A DNA stretch of 64,000 nt from Hyphococcus sp. (lineage in GTDB: Bacteria; Pseudomonadota; Alphaproteobacteria; Caulobacterales; Parvularculaceae). Made by a program: the position numbers and the translations under genes. Under the pieces are notes generated by a model. The model searched no databases. It had not been told where the DNA came from and saw only the letters and a list, made by a program, of their open reading frames with translations. Positions 1 through 9,245 of the stretch are shown here, piece by piece; position 1 is the first letter of the stretch; each line of letters starts with the position of its first letter. The DNA lies in contig JAJFGB010000005.1 of assembly GCA_021776335.1 (NCBI GenBank), positions 124,001 to 188,000 on the forward strand, read 5' to 3'.

Positions 1-2
1 AC

Positions 3-839
3 GTCTTGCAATCCTATGAAGCGTCGCCGGAGAAAGGCGGCCTTGGCGTCTATGATTTTGACAAGGCTGTGGATTGGGGTTTTCTTTTTCTTTTGACGAG
101 GCCGATTTTTTACACATTGAATTTCTTCGGCGATCTTATTGGTAATTTTGGCGTCGCCATTCTTATTCTCACGGTGATCATCAAAATCATCCTCTTTCCC
201 CTTGCTAACAAGGGCTATGAGTCGATGTCGAAGATGAAAAAACTGCAGCCGGAAATCGAGAAACTCAAGGAGCGCAGCGGGGACGACAAAGCGAAGATGC
301 AGCAGGAGATGATGGCGCTCTATAAAAAGGAAAAGATGAACCCGTTGGCGGGTTGTTTTCCAATCCTGTTGCAGATGCCGGTTTTCTTTGCGCTCTATAA
401 AACCCTTTTTATCACGATCGAGATGCGGCATGAGCCATTTATTTTCTGGATTAGGGATTTGTCGGCACCGGATCCGACAACGATTTTTAATCTGTTTGGG
501 CTCTTGCCGTTTGATCCGACCGCTGTGCCCGTTGTCGGGCTCTATTTGGGCATTGGCGTCTTGCCGCTATTGATGGGCGTCGCCATGTGGTTTCAAACCA
601 AGCTGAATCCACCGCCCGCAGATCCGACGCAGGCGCAAATTTTCGCGATGATGCCGTTTATATTTGTTTTTATCTTCGCGCCCTTTGCCGCCGGTTTGGT
701 GCTTTACTGGTTCTGGAACACGGCCCTTTCGATCTTGCAGCAATGGCTGATCATGAAAAAGAACGGCGTCTCCGTTGATTGGGGTGAGCGGTTTAAAATG
801 CCGGCGCTAAAGAAAAGCGCCGACAGCGAGCCCAAGTGA
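3..839 (+). CDS. yidC: Membrane protein insertase YidC, C-terminal part (5' truncated by window edge)
   Basis: YidC/Oxa1/Alb3 family insertase of the inner membrane; it inserts and folds membrane proteins alone or with SecYEG. About 278 C-terminal residues are visible; the large periplasmic domain lies upstream of the window, so the reading frame enters already open. The conserved core is clear: a first core helix with a Lys in [12 protein letters not shown] where E. coli has the groove Arg, a cytoplasmic helical hairpin starting [19 protein letters not shown], the [20 protein letters not shown] helix, and the final membrane pair with GLVLYWFWN. The stop overlaps the GTG start of engB (GTGA), so the two are translationally coupled. 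This yidC-engB order is common in alphaproteobacteria. Confidence 0.97.
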   Translation, partial: VLQSYEASPEKGGLGVYDFDKAVDWGFLFLLTRPIFYTLNFFGDLIGNFGVAILILTVIIKIILFPLANKGYESMSKMKKLQPEIEKLKERSGDDKAKMQQEMMALYKKEKMNPLAGCFPILLQMPVFFALYKTLFITIEMRHEPFIFWIRDLSAPDPTTIFNLFGLLPFDPTAVPVVGLYLGIGVLPLLMGVAMWFQTKLNPPPADPTQAQIFAMMPFIFVFIFAPFAAGLVLYWFWNTALSILQQWLIMKKNGVSVDWGERFKMPALKKSADSEPK

Positions 840-1480
840 CGTCTCCGGCAGAATTTTCTCCTGACGAATTAGAGACGGGCCGACGATTATTTGCGCAGCC
901 TGCGGTTTTCATGCTTGGCGTCGTCAAGATGGATACATTGCCTGATGAAGGCCCGCCGGAAATTTGCTTTGCGGGGCGCTCAAATGTCGGCAAATCAACA
1001 CTTCTCAATGCGCTAACCGGCCAGAATGGTTTGGCGCGCGCGTCAAACACGCCTGGGCGCACGCGCGAAATCAATTATTTTGACCTGGTGGATACTTTGC
1101 GGCTGGTCGACCTGCCTGGTTATGGTTATGCGCGCGCCTCGCGAAAAGAGTCCGAAGCCTGGATGGCGTTAACGCGGGATTTTCTGCGTGGACGGTCGGT
1201 ATTGCGGAGGGTCTGCGTTTTGGTGGATTCGCGTCACGGTTTGAAATCGTCTGATATTGATGTGATGGATCTGCTTGATGAAGCAGCGGTCAATTATCAA
1301 ATTGTGCTCACCAAATCCGACAAGATTAAACCAACGGCGCTTGAGGCGCTCGTGACAAAGACCGGTGAGACAATTAAGCGGCGCGCGGCGGCGCATCCGG
1401 TTATTCGCGCTACTTCCTCTGAAAAAGGTGCGGGTATCGACCTGATGCGCGCTGATCTCGCGGCGTTGGCGGGGCAATAA
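836..1480 (+). CDS. engB: Ribosome biogenesis GTP-binding protein EngB/YihA
   Basis: TRAFAC-class GTPase needed for late ribosome assembly and normal cell division. The G motifs are all visible: G1 GRSNVGKS at residues 47-54, G3 DLPGYG, G4 TKSD, and a G5-like TSSEKG near the end. The 214-residue length is normal for the family. The GTG start overlaps the yidC stop. An internal ATG at residue 26 exists, but the sequence before it looks like a family N-terminus, so the GTG start is preferred. The start is inferred from the overlap rather than from a ribosome binding site. Confidence 0.95.
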   Translation: MTSPAEFSPDELETGRRLFAQPAVFMLGVVKMDTLPDEGPPEICFAGRSNVGKSTLLNALTGQNGLARASNTPGRTREINYFDLVDTLRLVDLPGYGYARASRKESEAWMALTRDFLRGRSVLRRVCVLVDSRHGLKSSDIDVMDLLDEAAVNYQIVLTKSDKIKPTALEALVTKTGETIKRRAAAHPVIRATSSEKGAGIDLMRADLAALAGQ

Positions 1481-1530
1481 ACTCCGGTGTAAAGACTTTA
1501 TTAACGATCCTCGCCGCCACTGTGGTTGTT

Positions 1531-2478
1531 ATGGGTTCCGCCGCAAAAACCACCGAGAATAATTCGCTGGCCGCATGGCGGGCGCGTTTTGATCAGCATT
1601 TGAAATCTGAAAAACGCGCCAGCCAGTATACCATGCGCAACTATGGGGCGACCCTTGAACGGCTTGACGGGTTTCTTTTGAATTATCACGGCGATGCTGC
1701 ATCGCTTGATACGCTGGCCGCATTGGAAACGAAAGATATCCGCGCTTTTCTTGCGCAACGCCGCAATGAGGGGCTGCAGCCGCAAAGCATCAAGCTTGAA
1801 TTGTCAGCGATCAAATCATTCTTTGCGTTTTTGCAAAAGCGAGCCGGCGTGGAAAATGACGCAGTGGAAATCATGCGCGGCCCCAAAGCAAAAGAACGTC
1901 TGCCGCGCCCGCTGGCGGCGGGTGATGCTGATCAATTGCTGGTGTCGGCGGCGATTGTCAAAACTTCGACATGCAAACAAGCGTGGGAGCAGGCGCGCGA
2001 CGTTGCGTTGTTAACGCTGCTCTATGGCGCGGGTTTGCGTATTTCCGAGGCACTCTCTTTGCGCCAGGCCCATGCGCCGTTTGGTGAAACGCTGCGCATT
2101 ACGGGCAAGGGTGGTAAAATGCGCGCCGTCCCGGTGATTGCTGCTGCACGGGATGCTGTCGACGCTTATGTCGCGCTATGCCCCTACGGGGCTGAACGCG
2201 ATGACCCATTGTTTTTTTCAACGCGCGGCAAGCCATTATCCGCGGCGGGCGCGCAGCGGACGATGCGCCAGCTGCGCCAGGGGCTCGGTCTTCCGGATTC
2301 GGCAACGCCCCACGCATTGCGGCATTCTTTCGCCACTCATTTACTGGCGGCGGGTGGCGATTTGCGGTCCATTCAGGAATTGCTCGGCCATTCCTCTCTG
2401 GCGGCGACGCAACGCTACACTAAAATTGATGCGGAGAACCTTTTGAAGGTTTTCGACAAGGCTCACCCGCGCGCGTGA
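1531..2478 (+). CDS. xerC: Tyrosine recombinase XerC
   Basis: Site-specific recombinase that with XerD resolves chromosome dimers at dif. It has an N-terminal SAM-like core-binding domain (about residues 12-100) and a C-terminal catalytic domain. The catalytic set can be read: Arg in GAGLRISEALSL, Lys in GKGGKMRAVP, His and Arg in HALRHSFATHL, His in LGHSSLAATQ, and the nucleophile Tyr in QRYTKID. A GTG nine bases upstream could also start the protein; the ATG is preferred, but no strong ribosome binding site decides it. It lies 50 bases after engB, probably in the same transcript. XerC rather than XerD or a phage integrase is supported by length and housekeeping context. Confidence 0.9.
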   Translation: MGSAAKTTENNSLAAWRARFDQHLKSEKRASQYTMRNYGATLERLDGFLLNYHGDAASLDTLAALETKDIRAFLAQRRNEGLQPQSIKLELSAIKSFFAFLQKRAGVENDAVEIMRGPKAKERLPRPLAAGDADQLLVSAAIVKTSTCKQAWEQARDVALLTLLYGAGLRISEALSLRQAHAPFGETLRITGKGGKMRAVPVIAAARDAVDAYVALCPYGAERDDPLFFSTRGKPLSAAGAQRTMRQLRQGLGLPDSATPHALRHSFATHLLAAGGDLRSIQELLGHSSLAATQRYTKIDAENLLKVFDKAHPRA

Positions 2479-2485
2479 TCACGCT

Positions 2486-3922
2486 CTAAGGTTTGATCTT
2501 CGCCTCATAGGCTTTGACGTCGCGCTTTAACTCCGGAAGCAACAGATAAAGCGCGATGATGTTCGGGATCGCCATTGCAAACAGCATTGAGTCAATGAAA
2601 TTGATGATCGCCGACAGTGACACGGCCGCACCGGTCGACAACAGAAAACACAAGGTCAGTTTAAAAATTACGTCAGTGCGTTTTGACGGCCCAAACAAAT
2701 AGGCGGCGGCTTGCGAGCCGTAAAATGCCCAGCTCACCAAGGTTGAAAAAGCAAACATGACCGATGCCAACAGCAGTACATAAGGGAACCAGCCAAAAGC
2801 GCTTTCAAAAGCGGCTGATGTAATCTCGATGCCGACAACATTTTGATTGAAAAGGAACGGCTCATAAACGCCGGTGACAATCACAACGAGGCCGGTGAGC
2901 GTGCAGACAACCACCGTATCAATAAAGGGCTCCAGCAGCGCAACATAGCCTTCGGTCAATGGCTCGTTTGTTTTGACCGCCGAATGAGCAATGGCGGCGG
3001 AGCCGACGCCAGCCTCGCTTGAATAGGTGGCGCGTCTGACGCCGTTGATAAGCGCGCCGATCAATCCGCCACCCGCTGCGTCGAGGCCAAAGGCGCTTTC
3101 AAAGATCGTTGCAATAGCAGCAGGGATTGCCGGGATATTCAGGGCCAGAATGATCAATGCTGAGCCGACATAGAGGACGCCCATAACAGGCACGATCAAT
3201 CGCGCCACGCCGCCGATGCGTTTGATGCCGCCAAGGATAATATAGGCGACTCCGATCGACATGATGATGCCGAAGGCAAGGGGCGCGGAAATGCCGGTGA
3301 CATTGGCGAATTGTGCGTGAGCCTGATTGACCTGAAAAACGCTGACCGATGCGCCCATGGCCATGATCGCGAAAAATATTGCCGCGCCCTTGCCGACAGT
3401 TTTTAGTCCGTGCCGGGAAAAAACCGCCTCGATATAAAACATCGGCCCGCCAAGGGTGCGCCCGTCCGGCTGGACTTTGCGATATTTCACCGCGAGGGCG
3501 CATTCGGCGAACTTTGCGGACATGCCGAAAAAGCCGGCTAAAATCATCCAGAAAATCGCGCCTGGTCCGCCAAGGGCAATAGCCACGGGCACTGAGGCGA
3601 TATTGCCAAGGCCGACGGTGCCTGAAAGGGCGGCGCTGAGCGCTTGAAAATGAGATATCTCGCCATCGACTGGATCGTCTTTTAAATGCTCGCGCGGGTT
3701 AAAAACCAGATGCCAGCCATGGCGGAAGCCACGCAGGTTGATAAAGCGCAGGGCAAAAGTGAGGATAATCCCGGCGCCGATCAGCCAGACAACAACCAGT
3801 GGCACAGAGACACCGGCGACATTGACCGAATAAAAAATGATTGAGGAAACAAAGTTGCTGACCGGCGTCAGTGTATTGTTAATGGCGTCGGCAAGGCTTT
3901 GGGACTGGTCAGCGTCGGCCAT
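2486..3922 (-). CDS. Alanine/glycine:cation symporter (AGCS family)
   Basis: Sodium- or proton-coupled small amino-acid importer of the inner membrane. The 478-residue chain has around ten hydrophobic segments. Family features include the signature stretch GTVGLGNIASVPVAIALGGP near residue 100 and the RRATYSSEAGVGSAAIAHSA region near residue 300. It is convergent with xerC, with only seven bases between stops, and is followed (upstream on the other side) by the cysteine operon. Alanine or glycine as substrate is a family-level inference; specificity cannot be read from sequence. Confidence 0.93.
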   Translation of the reverse strand: MADADQSQSLADAINNTLTPVSNFVSSIIFYSVNVAGVSVPLVVVWLIGAGIILTFALRFINLRGFRHGWHLVFNPREHLKDDPVDGEISHFQALSAALSGTVGLGNIASVPVAIALGGPGAIFWMILAGFFGMSAKFAECALAVKYRKVQPDGRTLGGPMFYIEAVFSRHGLKTVGKGAAIFFAIMAMGASVSVFQVNQAHAQFANVTGISAPLAFGIIMSIGVAYIILGGIKRIGGVARLIVPVMGVLYVGSALIILALNIPAIPAAIATIFESAFGLDAAGGGLIGALINGVRRATYSSEAGVGSAAIAHSAVKTNEPLTEGYVALLEPFIDTVVVCTLTGLVVIVTGVYEPFLFNQNVVGIEITSAAFESAFGWFPYVLLLASVMFAFSTLVSWAFYGSQAAAYLFGPSKRTDVIFKLTLCFLLSTGAAVSLSAIINFIDSMLFAMAIPNIIALYLLLPELKRDVKAYEAKIKP

Positions 3923-4025
3923 GGGGCATCATCATCCTTTGACGCGGCCGCAACGCTCGCCCGCAGAGCTCTGACAGCTTAACAAGTGTCGCCGCCATGT
4001 CACGCGTCAGCCGCTGATTGCCCTG

Positions 4026-5192
4026 TTAGAGCCCCGCCAGGGCGAGATCGAGATCGCGGCGCAGATCCTCAAGATCTTCGATTCCCACTGACAGACGCAC
4101 CAATGCGTCATCGACGCCCAGTTCGGCGCGGCGCTCCGGCGGGATTGACGCGTGTGTCATGATGCCGGGATGTTCGATCAGGCTTTCAACACCGCCGAGA
4201 CTTTCCGCAAGCGTGAATAGTGACACCCGCTCCAGCATTGTCCGGGCTGCATCGAGCCCGCCTTTGAGAAAAATCGTGATCATGCCGCCAAAGGCGCTCA
4301 TCTGACGCGCAGCGACGCTGTGTTGTGGATGAGATTTGAGCCCGGGATAGTTGACCCGGTCAATTGCCGGATGGTTTTCCAGCCATTCGGCGAGCGCCAT
4401 GGCGTTCTCGCTCGCGCGTTCCAGACGCAGGGCGAGCGTTTTCAAACCGCGCAGCGCAAGAAAAGAATCAAACGGCGCCTGAATGCCGCCAATAGAGTTT
4501 TGTAGAAATGCAAGGCGGTCGCCGAGATCCTTGTCATCGACGACAAGGATGCCGCCGATGACATCAGAATGGCCGCCGAGATATTTTGTCGCTGAATGCA
4601 TCACGATGTCGGCGCCAAAATCGAGCGGACGCTGGCAATAGGGCGAAGCGAAAGTATTATCGCAGCCGACCATTAAACCGTGTTTATGCGCAATCTTTGC
4701 AACGGCTTCGATGTCGACAATTTTGAGAAGGGGATTGGTCGGCGATTCGATCCAGACGAGTTTTGTTTCTGGTGTGATTGCCGCCTCAAGGTTTTCCGGT
4801 TTGGTCAAATCCACATACGTGAACGACATATTTGCGGAGTCTCTTCGCACCCGTTCAAAAAGTCGGAAGGTGCCGCCGTAAACGTCGTCCATGGCGATGA
4901 TATTGGAGCCCGCAGGAAACAGCTCCAGCATGGTTGCAATCGCCGCCATGCCAGAGGCGAATGCGAACCCCCGCGAACCGTTTTCAAGGTCGGCGATGCA
5001 GCGTTCATAGGCGAACCGCGTCGGGTTGGCGCCGCGCGCATAAACGAAACCTTTGTGAACGCCGGGGCTTTCCTGAGCGTAGGTTGAGGTCTGGTAGATC
5101 GGTTGCATGACCGCGCCCGTGGTTGGGTCATGTTCCTGACCGGCATGGATTGCACGGGTGGCAAAGGCGGGGCGGTTTTTAGTGTCGGTCAT
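4026..5192 (-). CDS. Cystathionine gamma-lyase / trans-sulfuration PLP enzyme
   Basis: Cys/Met metabolism PLP-dependent enzyme, 388 residues. The PLP lysine is K203 in SATKYLGGHSD, with upstream YARGANPTR and ASGMAAI motifs typical of the family. Sequence alone does not separate cystathionine gamma-synthase, gamma-lyase and methionine gamma-lyase. The context (same strand as cystathionine beta-synthase, 93 bases after the ArsC-like gene) favours gamma-lyase, cleaving cystathionine to cysteine, 2-oxobutyrate and ammonia. A good AAGGAAA ribosome binding site precedes the ATG, so it can be translated independently within the operon. Confidence 0.88.
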   Translation of the reverse strand: MTDTKNRPAFATRAIHAGQEHDPTTGAVMQPIYQTSTYAQESPGVHKGFVYARGANPTRFAYERCIADLENGSRGFAFASGMAAIATMLELFPAGSNIIAMDDVYGGTFRLFERVRRDSANMSFTYVDLTKPENLEAAITPETKLVWIESPTNPLLKIVDIEAVAKIAHKHGLMVGCDNTFASPYCQRPLDFGADIVMHSATKYLGGHSDVIGGILVVDDKDLGDRLAFLQNSIGGIQAPFDSFLALRGLKTLALRLERASENAMALAEWLENHPAIDRVNYPGLKSHPQHSVAARQMSAFGGMITIFLKGGLDAARTMLERVSLFTLAESLGGVESLIEHPGIMTHASIPPERRAELGVDDALVRLSVGIEDLEDLRRDLDLALAGL

Positions 5193-5285
5193 GAAGTTTC
5201 CTTGAGGCTGTTATGAGAGCCTTAACGTGGCGTACAGGGAAATTCCAGCGGCGGCATGCGCCGTCACGCAAATTTGCACACGGGC

Positions 5286-5630
5286 TTATTTCAATAGGGC
5301 GCCCTGGACGTCCTTGGTCCAACCGACGGTGATTTTGCCGCCTGCCTCAATGACTGGCCGCTTGATCAGCGCCGGGTGCGCTTCCATCAACGCGATAGCC
5401 TTTTTTTCATCGATGCCGGATTTTTCCTTGTCGGACAGACCGCGCCAGGTTGTGGAGCGCGTATTGAGGAGGGTTTCCCAACCCGCTGCCCTCGCCCATT
5501 TCGAGAGATAGGCTTTCGTAACGCCGTCAACGCGGACATCATGAAAATCCGGCGCGTGCCCTGCGCCTTGGAGAGCCTTCAGCGCTTTTTTGCAGGTGTC
5601 GCAGTTTTTAAGGCCGAACAGTTTCATCAA
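5286..5630 (-). CDS. ArsC/Spx-family (YffB-like) thioredoxin-fold protein
   Basis: A 114-residue member of the ArsC/YffB family. The N-terminus MKLFGLKNCDTCKKA carries a CxxC pair (C10, C13), followed by the family's WRGLSDKEK region and KRPVI motif. YffB-type proteins are not proven arsenate reductases; a glutathione-dependent reductase role is often suggested. The start codon overlaps the cystathionine beta-synthase stop by four bases, so it is translationally coupled to a cysteine-making enzyme. That suggests a thiol-redox function, but this is inference. Two adjacent ATG codons could start it; the first is used. Confidence 0.85.
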   Translation of the reverse strand: MMKLFGLKNCDTCKKALKALQGAGHAPDFHDVRVDGVTKAYLSKWARAAGWETLLNTRSTTWRGLSDKEKSGIDEKKAIALMEAHPALIKRPVIEAGGKITVGWTKDVQGALLK

Positions 5631-7015
5631 GCGACCTGCAGCCGCAGATAATTCAAGAGATCTGTCCGTGTGATCAGGCCTTCGAAATGGTTGTCTTTCA
5701 AGACAACCGCGACGTGGCCTTTGGCGAAGATCGGCAATAGCGACTGCATGTCCTGCGACGCTTCAACGGTTTCAACGCGGTAGGTCATGGCCGATTTAAC
5801 CGGGTCCTGAAATTTGTCGCGATTGCGGACAACCGCGAACAATAGATCTTCCTCGTCAAGAAGCCCTGACACTTTGCTGTCTTCGTCGAGCACCGGCAGC
5901 TGCGAGATGTCGTAAAGTTTCATCTTGCCATAGGCTTGCATCAGCGTGTCATCGGGTTTGACTGTGACGGTGGCGCGTTCTGAATGGCGGCGTGAAATGA
6001 GATCAGTGAGGTCACCTTTGGGCGGACGTTTTAAAAAGCCCTGATCGTACATCCAGTAGTCGTTGAACATTTTCGATAGGTACTTATCGCCGCGGTCACA
6101 AACGAAAGCGACCACACGCTTTTTCTCTTTTTGCGCGCGGCAATATTTAAGCGCGGCAGCGAGAATGGTGCCTGATGACGAGCCGCCAAGAACGCCTTCC
6201 TTTTTTAAAAGATCGCGCGCAGCTTCAAAGCTCTCCTTGTCAGTGATCTCATAAGCTTTTTTGATATGGGAAAGGTCGGCGATGTCGGGGATGAAATCTT
6301 CACCAATGCCTTCGACCAGCCAGGATCCGACTTCATTCGGAATTGATCCAGTGTTGATATAGTCCGCAAGGATCGAGCCTTTTGGATCCGCGAGAATGAT
6401 TTCAGTTTTTGGCGACTTCTCCTGATAAAAGCGCGAAAGCCCGGTGATGGTTCCAGCCGATCCGACGCCGCAGACAACGGCGTCCACATCGCCGTCCATC
6501 TGTCCGAGGATTTCCGGGCCGGTGCTTTCAATATGCGCTTGGGGATTGGCCGCATTGCTGAATTGGTTGACGAAAAATGCGCCGGTCTCTTCGGCGATGC
6601 GTTCGGCCATGTCCTGATAATATTCGGGATGGCCTTTGCCTACATCGGAGCGGGTCAGGCGCACATCGGCGCCGAGCGCCTGAAGATGAAAGATTTTTTC
6701 CTGCGCCATTTTATCGGGCACAACGATGATCGTCTTGTAGCCTTTTTGTGAAGCGACAAGGGCGAGGGCGAGGCCTGTATTGCCCGCTGTCGCCTCAATG
6801 ATCGTACCGCCAGGTTTCAACCGGCCGTCTTTTTCAGCTGCTTCGATCATGGCGACGCCAATGCGGTCCTTGATCGATCCGCCGGGATTATTGGCCTCGA
6901 GTTTTAAAAACAGCTCGCAAGGCCCGGTGTCGAGTTTGGAGACTTTGACCATAGGGGTCTTGCCAATGCCTTCCAGGACATTGTCGAGGACCGGCCCGAA
7001 CGGGGTTTCCTTCAT
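5627..7015 (-). CDS. Cystathionine beta-synthase with CBS-domain pair
   Basis: PLP fold-type II enzyme joining homocysteine (from serine) into cystathionine. K49 in NNPGGSIKDR is the expected PLP lysine; EATAGNTGLALA and GVGSAGTITG are the substrate and phosphate-binding loops. After the roughly 320-residue catalytic core there is a CBS-domain (Bateman) pair to residue 462, as in eukaryotic CBS. There is no N-terminal heme-binding extension. It is first gene of a CBS, ArsC-like, cystathionine gamma-lyase operon, which together form the reverse trans-sulfuration route from homocysteine to cysteine. An O-acetylserine-dependent variant cannot be excluded. Confidence 0.92.
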   Translation of the reverse strand: MKETPFGPVLDNVLEGIGKTPMVKVSKLDTGPCELFLKLEANNPGGSIKDRIGVAMIEAAEKDGRLKPGGTIIEATAGNTGLALALVASQKGYKTIIVVPDKMAQEKIFHLQALGADVRLTRSDVGKGHPEYYQDMAERIAEETGAFFVNQFSNAANPQAHIESTGPEILGQMDGDVDAVVCGVGSAGTITGLSRFYQEKSPKTEIILADPKGSILADYINTGSIPNEVGSWLVEGIGEDFIPDIADLSHIKKAYEITDKESFEAARDLLKKEGVLGGSSSGTILAAALKYCRAQKEKKRVVAFVCDRGDKYLSKMFNDYWMYDQGFLKRPPKGDLTDLISRRHSERATVTVKPDDTLMQAYGKMKLYDISQLPVLDEDSKVSGLLDEEDLLFAVVRNRDKFQDPVKSAMTYRVETVEASQDMQSLLPIFAKGHVAVVLKDNHFEGLITRTDLLNYLRLQVA

Positions 7016-7142
7016 GGAAAATTCCTTCGCTAAGAGATAGCGCGACTTACCCCAAATCTTCGGCCCGCTGCAAGGCGTGGCACAGAGTGTTTTCGGCGAT
7101 AGTCGCCCTAATTTGCGGCTCGATAGCGCTGCAAAAGAGAAG

Positions 7143-7172
7143 TTTAGAGCGGATCAGCTGACTTGCTCTAAA
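7143..7172 (-). terminator. Inverted repeat at the end of mnmC (possible terminator)
   Basis: Arms TTTAGAGC and GCTCTAAA (8 bp, perfect) flank a 14-base spacer and overlap the mnmC stop codon. On the minus strand it is followed by a pyrimidine-rich CTTCTCTTTT. It may be a weak intrinsic terminator; the long loop makes this uncertain. Confidence 0.35.
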
Positions 7173-9114
7173 GATCAGGATCAGCACGCTTGAGATCGCG
7201 GATAAAAAATCGCGCGGGGTGCAGGGCTTCTGCGACATTAACGTCAACGGGCGCAGGCTCGCCAGTCATTTCAGAGACGATCATTGCGGCTGCAAGTGGG
7301 GCCGTGACCAGCCCCCGCGAACCGAGACCGGTAAGGATAAAAAGGCCGGCCATGACTTCTCCGGAGAGATATTCTTTCCGCCGCCCGTGGCGGAGCCCGT
7401 CATAGGCGCCGGCATAAAATCCCCAATCGGGGACTGGCCCCACCACCGGTAGAAAATCCGGCGTTACGCAGCGAATGCTGGCGCGCGGCGTCGAACCTTC
7501 CGGTGTCAGGCCGTCGGCAAGGTCCGGGTTATGGCTGTGCACTGCATCGATGTTTTTTTGCGTTGCTCCGGCGTGCGGTTCGGGCGCCGTGTCATCGATC
7601 ATCGGGCTGTAGGTGGCGCCAATAATCAGTCCGGTGGTTTTGTGATCAGTTGACGGCGCCGGCGCCGCATAGGCGCCGAACACATGGGCATGGTCCGGCG
7701 CCTCAGCTTTTTGAAACCAGTCGACCTGTCCGGCGGAACCGGTGAGCGGCAACGATCGCGTTTGCTGGAACTTAAGTGCGTTGATGCCATTCGCAATAAC
7801 GATTGCATCAAAGCGATTCGTTGTTCCATTGCTTGCTTCAACGACCCAGTGCTCATCTGTTTTTGTCAGTCGCACCGCTTTGGCGTTGTGTACGGGCGTA
7901 TCCGCGATGAGCGCGTCTACAAAAGCAGCTGGACTAACAACACCGCCGCGCGGAAAGAATATACCGTCGTCACGCGCCTCCATCCAGTCGCTCGGCATCG
8001 GCGCTGCCGTCAGCAATTTATCCTGCCGCTGTTGCTCGCGTTCATCGGTTCGGCAGCGCAAAACCCCGCAGGGTTGGAACAAGGGCGTCTTGCATTGTTT
8101 CTGCACTGAATTGATCAGCGCAGTGGTGTATAGATAAGCGTTTAGGTGAAAGCGTCCTTCAGGCGTGTCATCAACATCAAGGCGTGGCATGATCAAGCCG
8201 GCAGGGTTTCCGGAGGCCCCGCTTGCCGGCCCGTCGGTTTCGTAGATTACCGGCTGAAACCCGGCACAGCGTAACGAGTGGGCAAGGCTGGCGCCCGCAA
8301 TGCCGGCGCCGATGATCGCTATGCTTGCGCCGGCTTTCAGGCGTCCCTTGTCACGGGTGTCGTACCACGGGAGCCGTGCGGGAGATCCCAGTGTAGACTT
8401 CATCAACTGTCCCGCCAGCATGTCGCGTTTGCGCCCGAAGCCAGTTGTTTTTTCTACTGTGAAGCCCGCATCGCCTAAGGCCTGGCGAACGGCGCCGGCA
8501 ACCGTGAACGTAGCTATGGTTGCTTGTTCAGCGGAGAGCCGGGCGAGCTGCGTAAAAAGCGCCGGTGACCACATGTCCGGATTTTTTGATGGTGCAAAAC
8601 CGTCGAGAAACCATGCATTGATGCTGCCTTCGGCGGCGGACAGCCCATCCTTTGCTCGTCCGTAGTAAAGCGTGAGGTTGACGTCGTCGCCTAACGAGAT
8701 GTGGTGAAAACCCGCGATGGGTGCGGGTAGGGCGGTCCGCAACTCGGCTGACAGCGCACTGAGCGATGGCCATGCGCCATGAGCGCGCGCCATGTCGTCG
8801 GGAGACAGGGGAAAAGCCTCGACTGAGAAAAAATGTAATTTGGCGCCGGCGGGTTTTGAGGTTTCGCGCCATGCGTTCCACGCAGCAAGGAAGTTCAGCC
8901 CTGTGCCGAAGCCAAGCTCGCCGATCGAAAACTGCTGTGCGGTTTTAAATCGCTGCGGTAGATCACTGCCTTCGACAAAGACATGGGCCGCTTCCGCCAG
9001 GCCGTCGCCGGAAAAATAGATGTCGTCAAATAAAAGGGAGTGGGGCGCGTTTGGCGTATCTGCCTCACCGTCCCAGCTCAGCTCTGCATTACTGATGCTT
9101 TTGTACCGTGCCAT
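7168..9114 (-). CDS. mnmC: Bifunctional tRNA mnm5U34 enzyme MnmC (MnmD methyltransferase + FAD oxidoreductase)
   Basis: Completes mnm5(s2)U at tRNA wobble position 34. The N-terminal methyltransferase part has the SAM loop GELGFGTGLNF (residues 65-75) and the conserved WFLDGFAPSKNPDMW segment. The C-terminal part opens with the dinucleotide fold IAIIGAGIAGASLAHSL near residue 265 and ends with GSRGLVTAPLAA, typical of DAAO-like FAD oxidases. Both activities are thus retained in one 648-residue polypeptide, the usual size. It stands alone on the minus strand between a transglycosylase and the cysteine operon. Confidence 0.94.
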   Translation of the reverse strand: MARYKSISNAELSWDGEADTPNAPHSLLFDDIYFSGDGLAEAAHVFVEGSDLPQRFKTAQQFSIGELGFGTGLNFLAAWNAWRETSKPAGAKLHFFSVEAFPLSPDDMARAHGAWPSLSALSAELRTALPAPIAGFHHISLGDDVNLTLYYGRAKDGLSAAEGSINAWFLDGFAPSKNPDMWSPALFTQLARLSAEQATIATFTVAGAVRQALGDAGFTVEKTTGFGRKRDMLAGQLMKSTLGSPARLPWYDTRDKGRLKAGASIAIIGAGIAGASLAHSLRCAGFQPVIYETDGPASGASGNPAGLIMPRLDVDDTPEGRFHLNAYLYTTALINSVQKQCKTPLFQPCGVLRCRTDEREQQRQDKLLTAAPMPSDWMEARDDGIFFPRGGVVSPAAFVDALIADTPVHNAKAVRLTKTDEHWVVEASNGTTNRFDAIVIANGINALKFQQTRSLPLTGSAGQVDWFQKAEAPDHAHVFGAYAAPAPSTDHKTTGLIIGATYSPMIDDTAPEPHAGATQKNIDAVHSHNPDLADGLTPEGSTPRASIRCVTPDFLPVVGPVPDWGFYAGAYDGLRHGRRKEYLSGEVMAGLFILTGLGSRGLVTAPLAAAMIVSEMTGEPAPVDVNVAEALHPARFFIRDLKRADPDL

Positions 9115-9245
9115 GTGTGACCGGCATAATCAGTGTCGGTGGTTTTGTCTTTACGTCTTTGAAAAGAACGGGAACACTTTTTCGTAAATGGATGCTTCAA
9201 AAAAATTATCAGACGCAGACGTGTATTAACGCAGAGTTTTCGCGT

